From an uncultured bacterium (GTDB lineage Bacteria > Planctomycetota > UBA1135 > UBA2386), in NCBI GenBank assembly GCA_938003515.1, contig CALKYL010000017.1:1-6419 (forward strand): a stretch of DNA of 6,419 nucleotides, read 5' to 3'. The notes beneath the pieces were generated by a model. That model searched no databases and was not told the DNA's origin. It was given only the letters and a program-made list of their open reading frames with translations. The position numbers and the translations under genes were made by a program. Each line of letters opens with the position of its first letter. Within the stretch, counting starts at the first letter, position 1. Shown here one piece after another: positions 5,959 to 6,419 of this stretch.

Positions 5959-6419
5959 TCAGCGGGCGGCGACGATCCACGCGTCGCGGGCGGCGACCGC
6001 CTCGTCGTGCAGCCGGGCGACCTCGCGGAGCCGCCGCTCGGCCTGCCAGACCGCGGGCCGCAGCCGGTCCAGCGATTCCTGCACGCGCTCGCCGGCCTCG
6101 CGCATGCGCGCCTGCACGAACAGGTCGACCGGGAGGCTGTCCAGCAGGAGGTCGGCGAGCCTGGTCGCGTGCCCGAGTTCGACCGCCTCGAGCCGCTCCG
6201 CGACGAGCGTCATGCGCGCCGACATGTCGCGCAGATGCCGACCGGCGGCGACGACGTGCGCGCGCGCCGCGTCGAACGCGCCGTGCTTGACGCTGCCGAC
6301 GATGGCGCCGCCGCCGAGCGTGTCGAGCAGTCCGTATCCCCGCGACCGCGACAGCCGCTCCTTCGCCGCCAGCAGCTCGCTCTCGGCGGCGCGGCCGTGG
6401 CGCACCGCGGCGGCGACGT
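5959..6419 (-). CDS. Conserved hypothetical protein, C-terminal part (N-terminus beyond right edge)
   Basis: At least 153 residues are visible and the frame stays open to the window edge. A GTG at 6405 could be read as a start but is probably internal, because the sequence before it (VAAA) continues the same helical style. The visible part is rich in Ala, Arg and Glu and largely alpha-helical. It contains GYGLLDTLGGGAIVGSVKHGAFDAA, written here as blocks: GLLDTLGGG, then VKH about eight residues later. This resembles a widespread uncharacterised family with a 'wD.lGGG......KH...d.A' signature followed by a long helical bundle, also with a match around LADLLLDSL. No signal peptide or membrane segment is seen in this part, so it may be cytoplasmic. 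The function is unknown. It precedes the lipoprotein gene by 33 bp in a probable operon. Confidence 0.7.
   Translation of the reverse strand, partial: VAAAVRHGRAAESELLAAKERLSRSRGYGLLDTLGGGAIVGSVKHGAFDAARAHVVAAGRHLRDMSARMTLVAERLEAVELGHATRLADLLLDSLPVDLFVQARMREAGERVQESLDRLRPAVWQAERRLREVARLHDEAVAARDAWIVAAR

Noticed and set aside
5114..5980. A 288-codon minus-strand frame over the lipoprotein
   Set aside because: It is a shifted Arg-rich reading. The lipoprotein frame has a lipobox and family motifs.

Overview
The window is about 6.4 kb of very GC-rich DNA (well above 70% by eye) and is almost entirely coding. The combination points to a high-GC member of the Planctomycetota. It has a membrane Ser/Thr kinase fused to a WD40-type propeller through a 'DWEWRHL' linker. 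A divergent ECF-type sigma factor carries a 'VVQSICREVLEE' region 2, and there is a DUF1080-like lipoprotein. Myxococcota or Acidobacteriota cannot be excluded from this stretch alone.

Layout, left to right: (1) On the minus strand, the first 64 codons of a type I polyketide synthase, starting with a ketosynthase domain and running off the left edge. (2) An 87-bp spacer holding a perfect 7-bp hairpin just upstream of the PKS start and a CG-alternating tract. (3) On the minus strand, a secreted 336-aa protein with an N-terminal beta-sandwich-like region and a C-terminal ThuA/glutamine-amidotransferase-like fold. (4) On the minus strand, a 1068-aa transmembrane Ser/Thr kinase with a C-terminal double beta-propeller; only 31 bp separate its stop from gene 3. 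(5) A 40-bp divergent spacer. (6) On the plus strand, a 195-aa ECF sigma factor. (7) A 100-bp convergent spacer. (8) On the minus strand, a 222-aa DUF1080/LamG-like lipoprotein. (9) On the minus strand, the C-terminal part of a conserved hypothetical protein with a 'GGG...KH' motif, running off the right edge.

The core appears to be a kinase/sigma signalling pair. The kinase has every catalytic residue and a probable sensor propeller outside the membrane. The sigma factor has no anti-sigma gene beside it. Two of the acidic residues usual in region 2.2 (the DAED motif) are replaced, and a threonine (T49) lies between the replaced positions. That is the arrangement expected of a sigma factor switched on by phosphorylation, as known for the Vibrio EcfP/PknT pair. 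The secreted protein is probably co-transcribed with the kinase, and the PKS follows on the same strand after a hairpin. Whether the signalling pair controls the PKS is an open inference. No RNA genes, CRISPR arrays, insertion sequences or stretches over 300 bp without a gene were seen.
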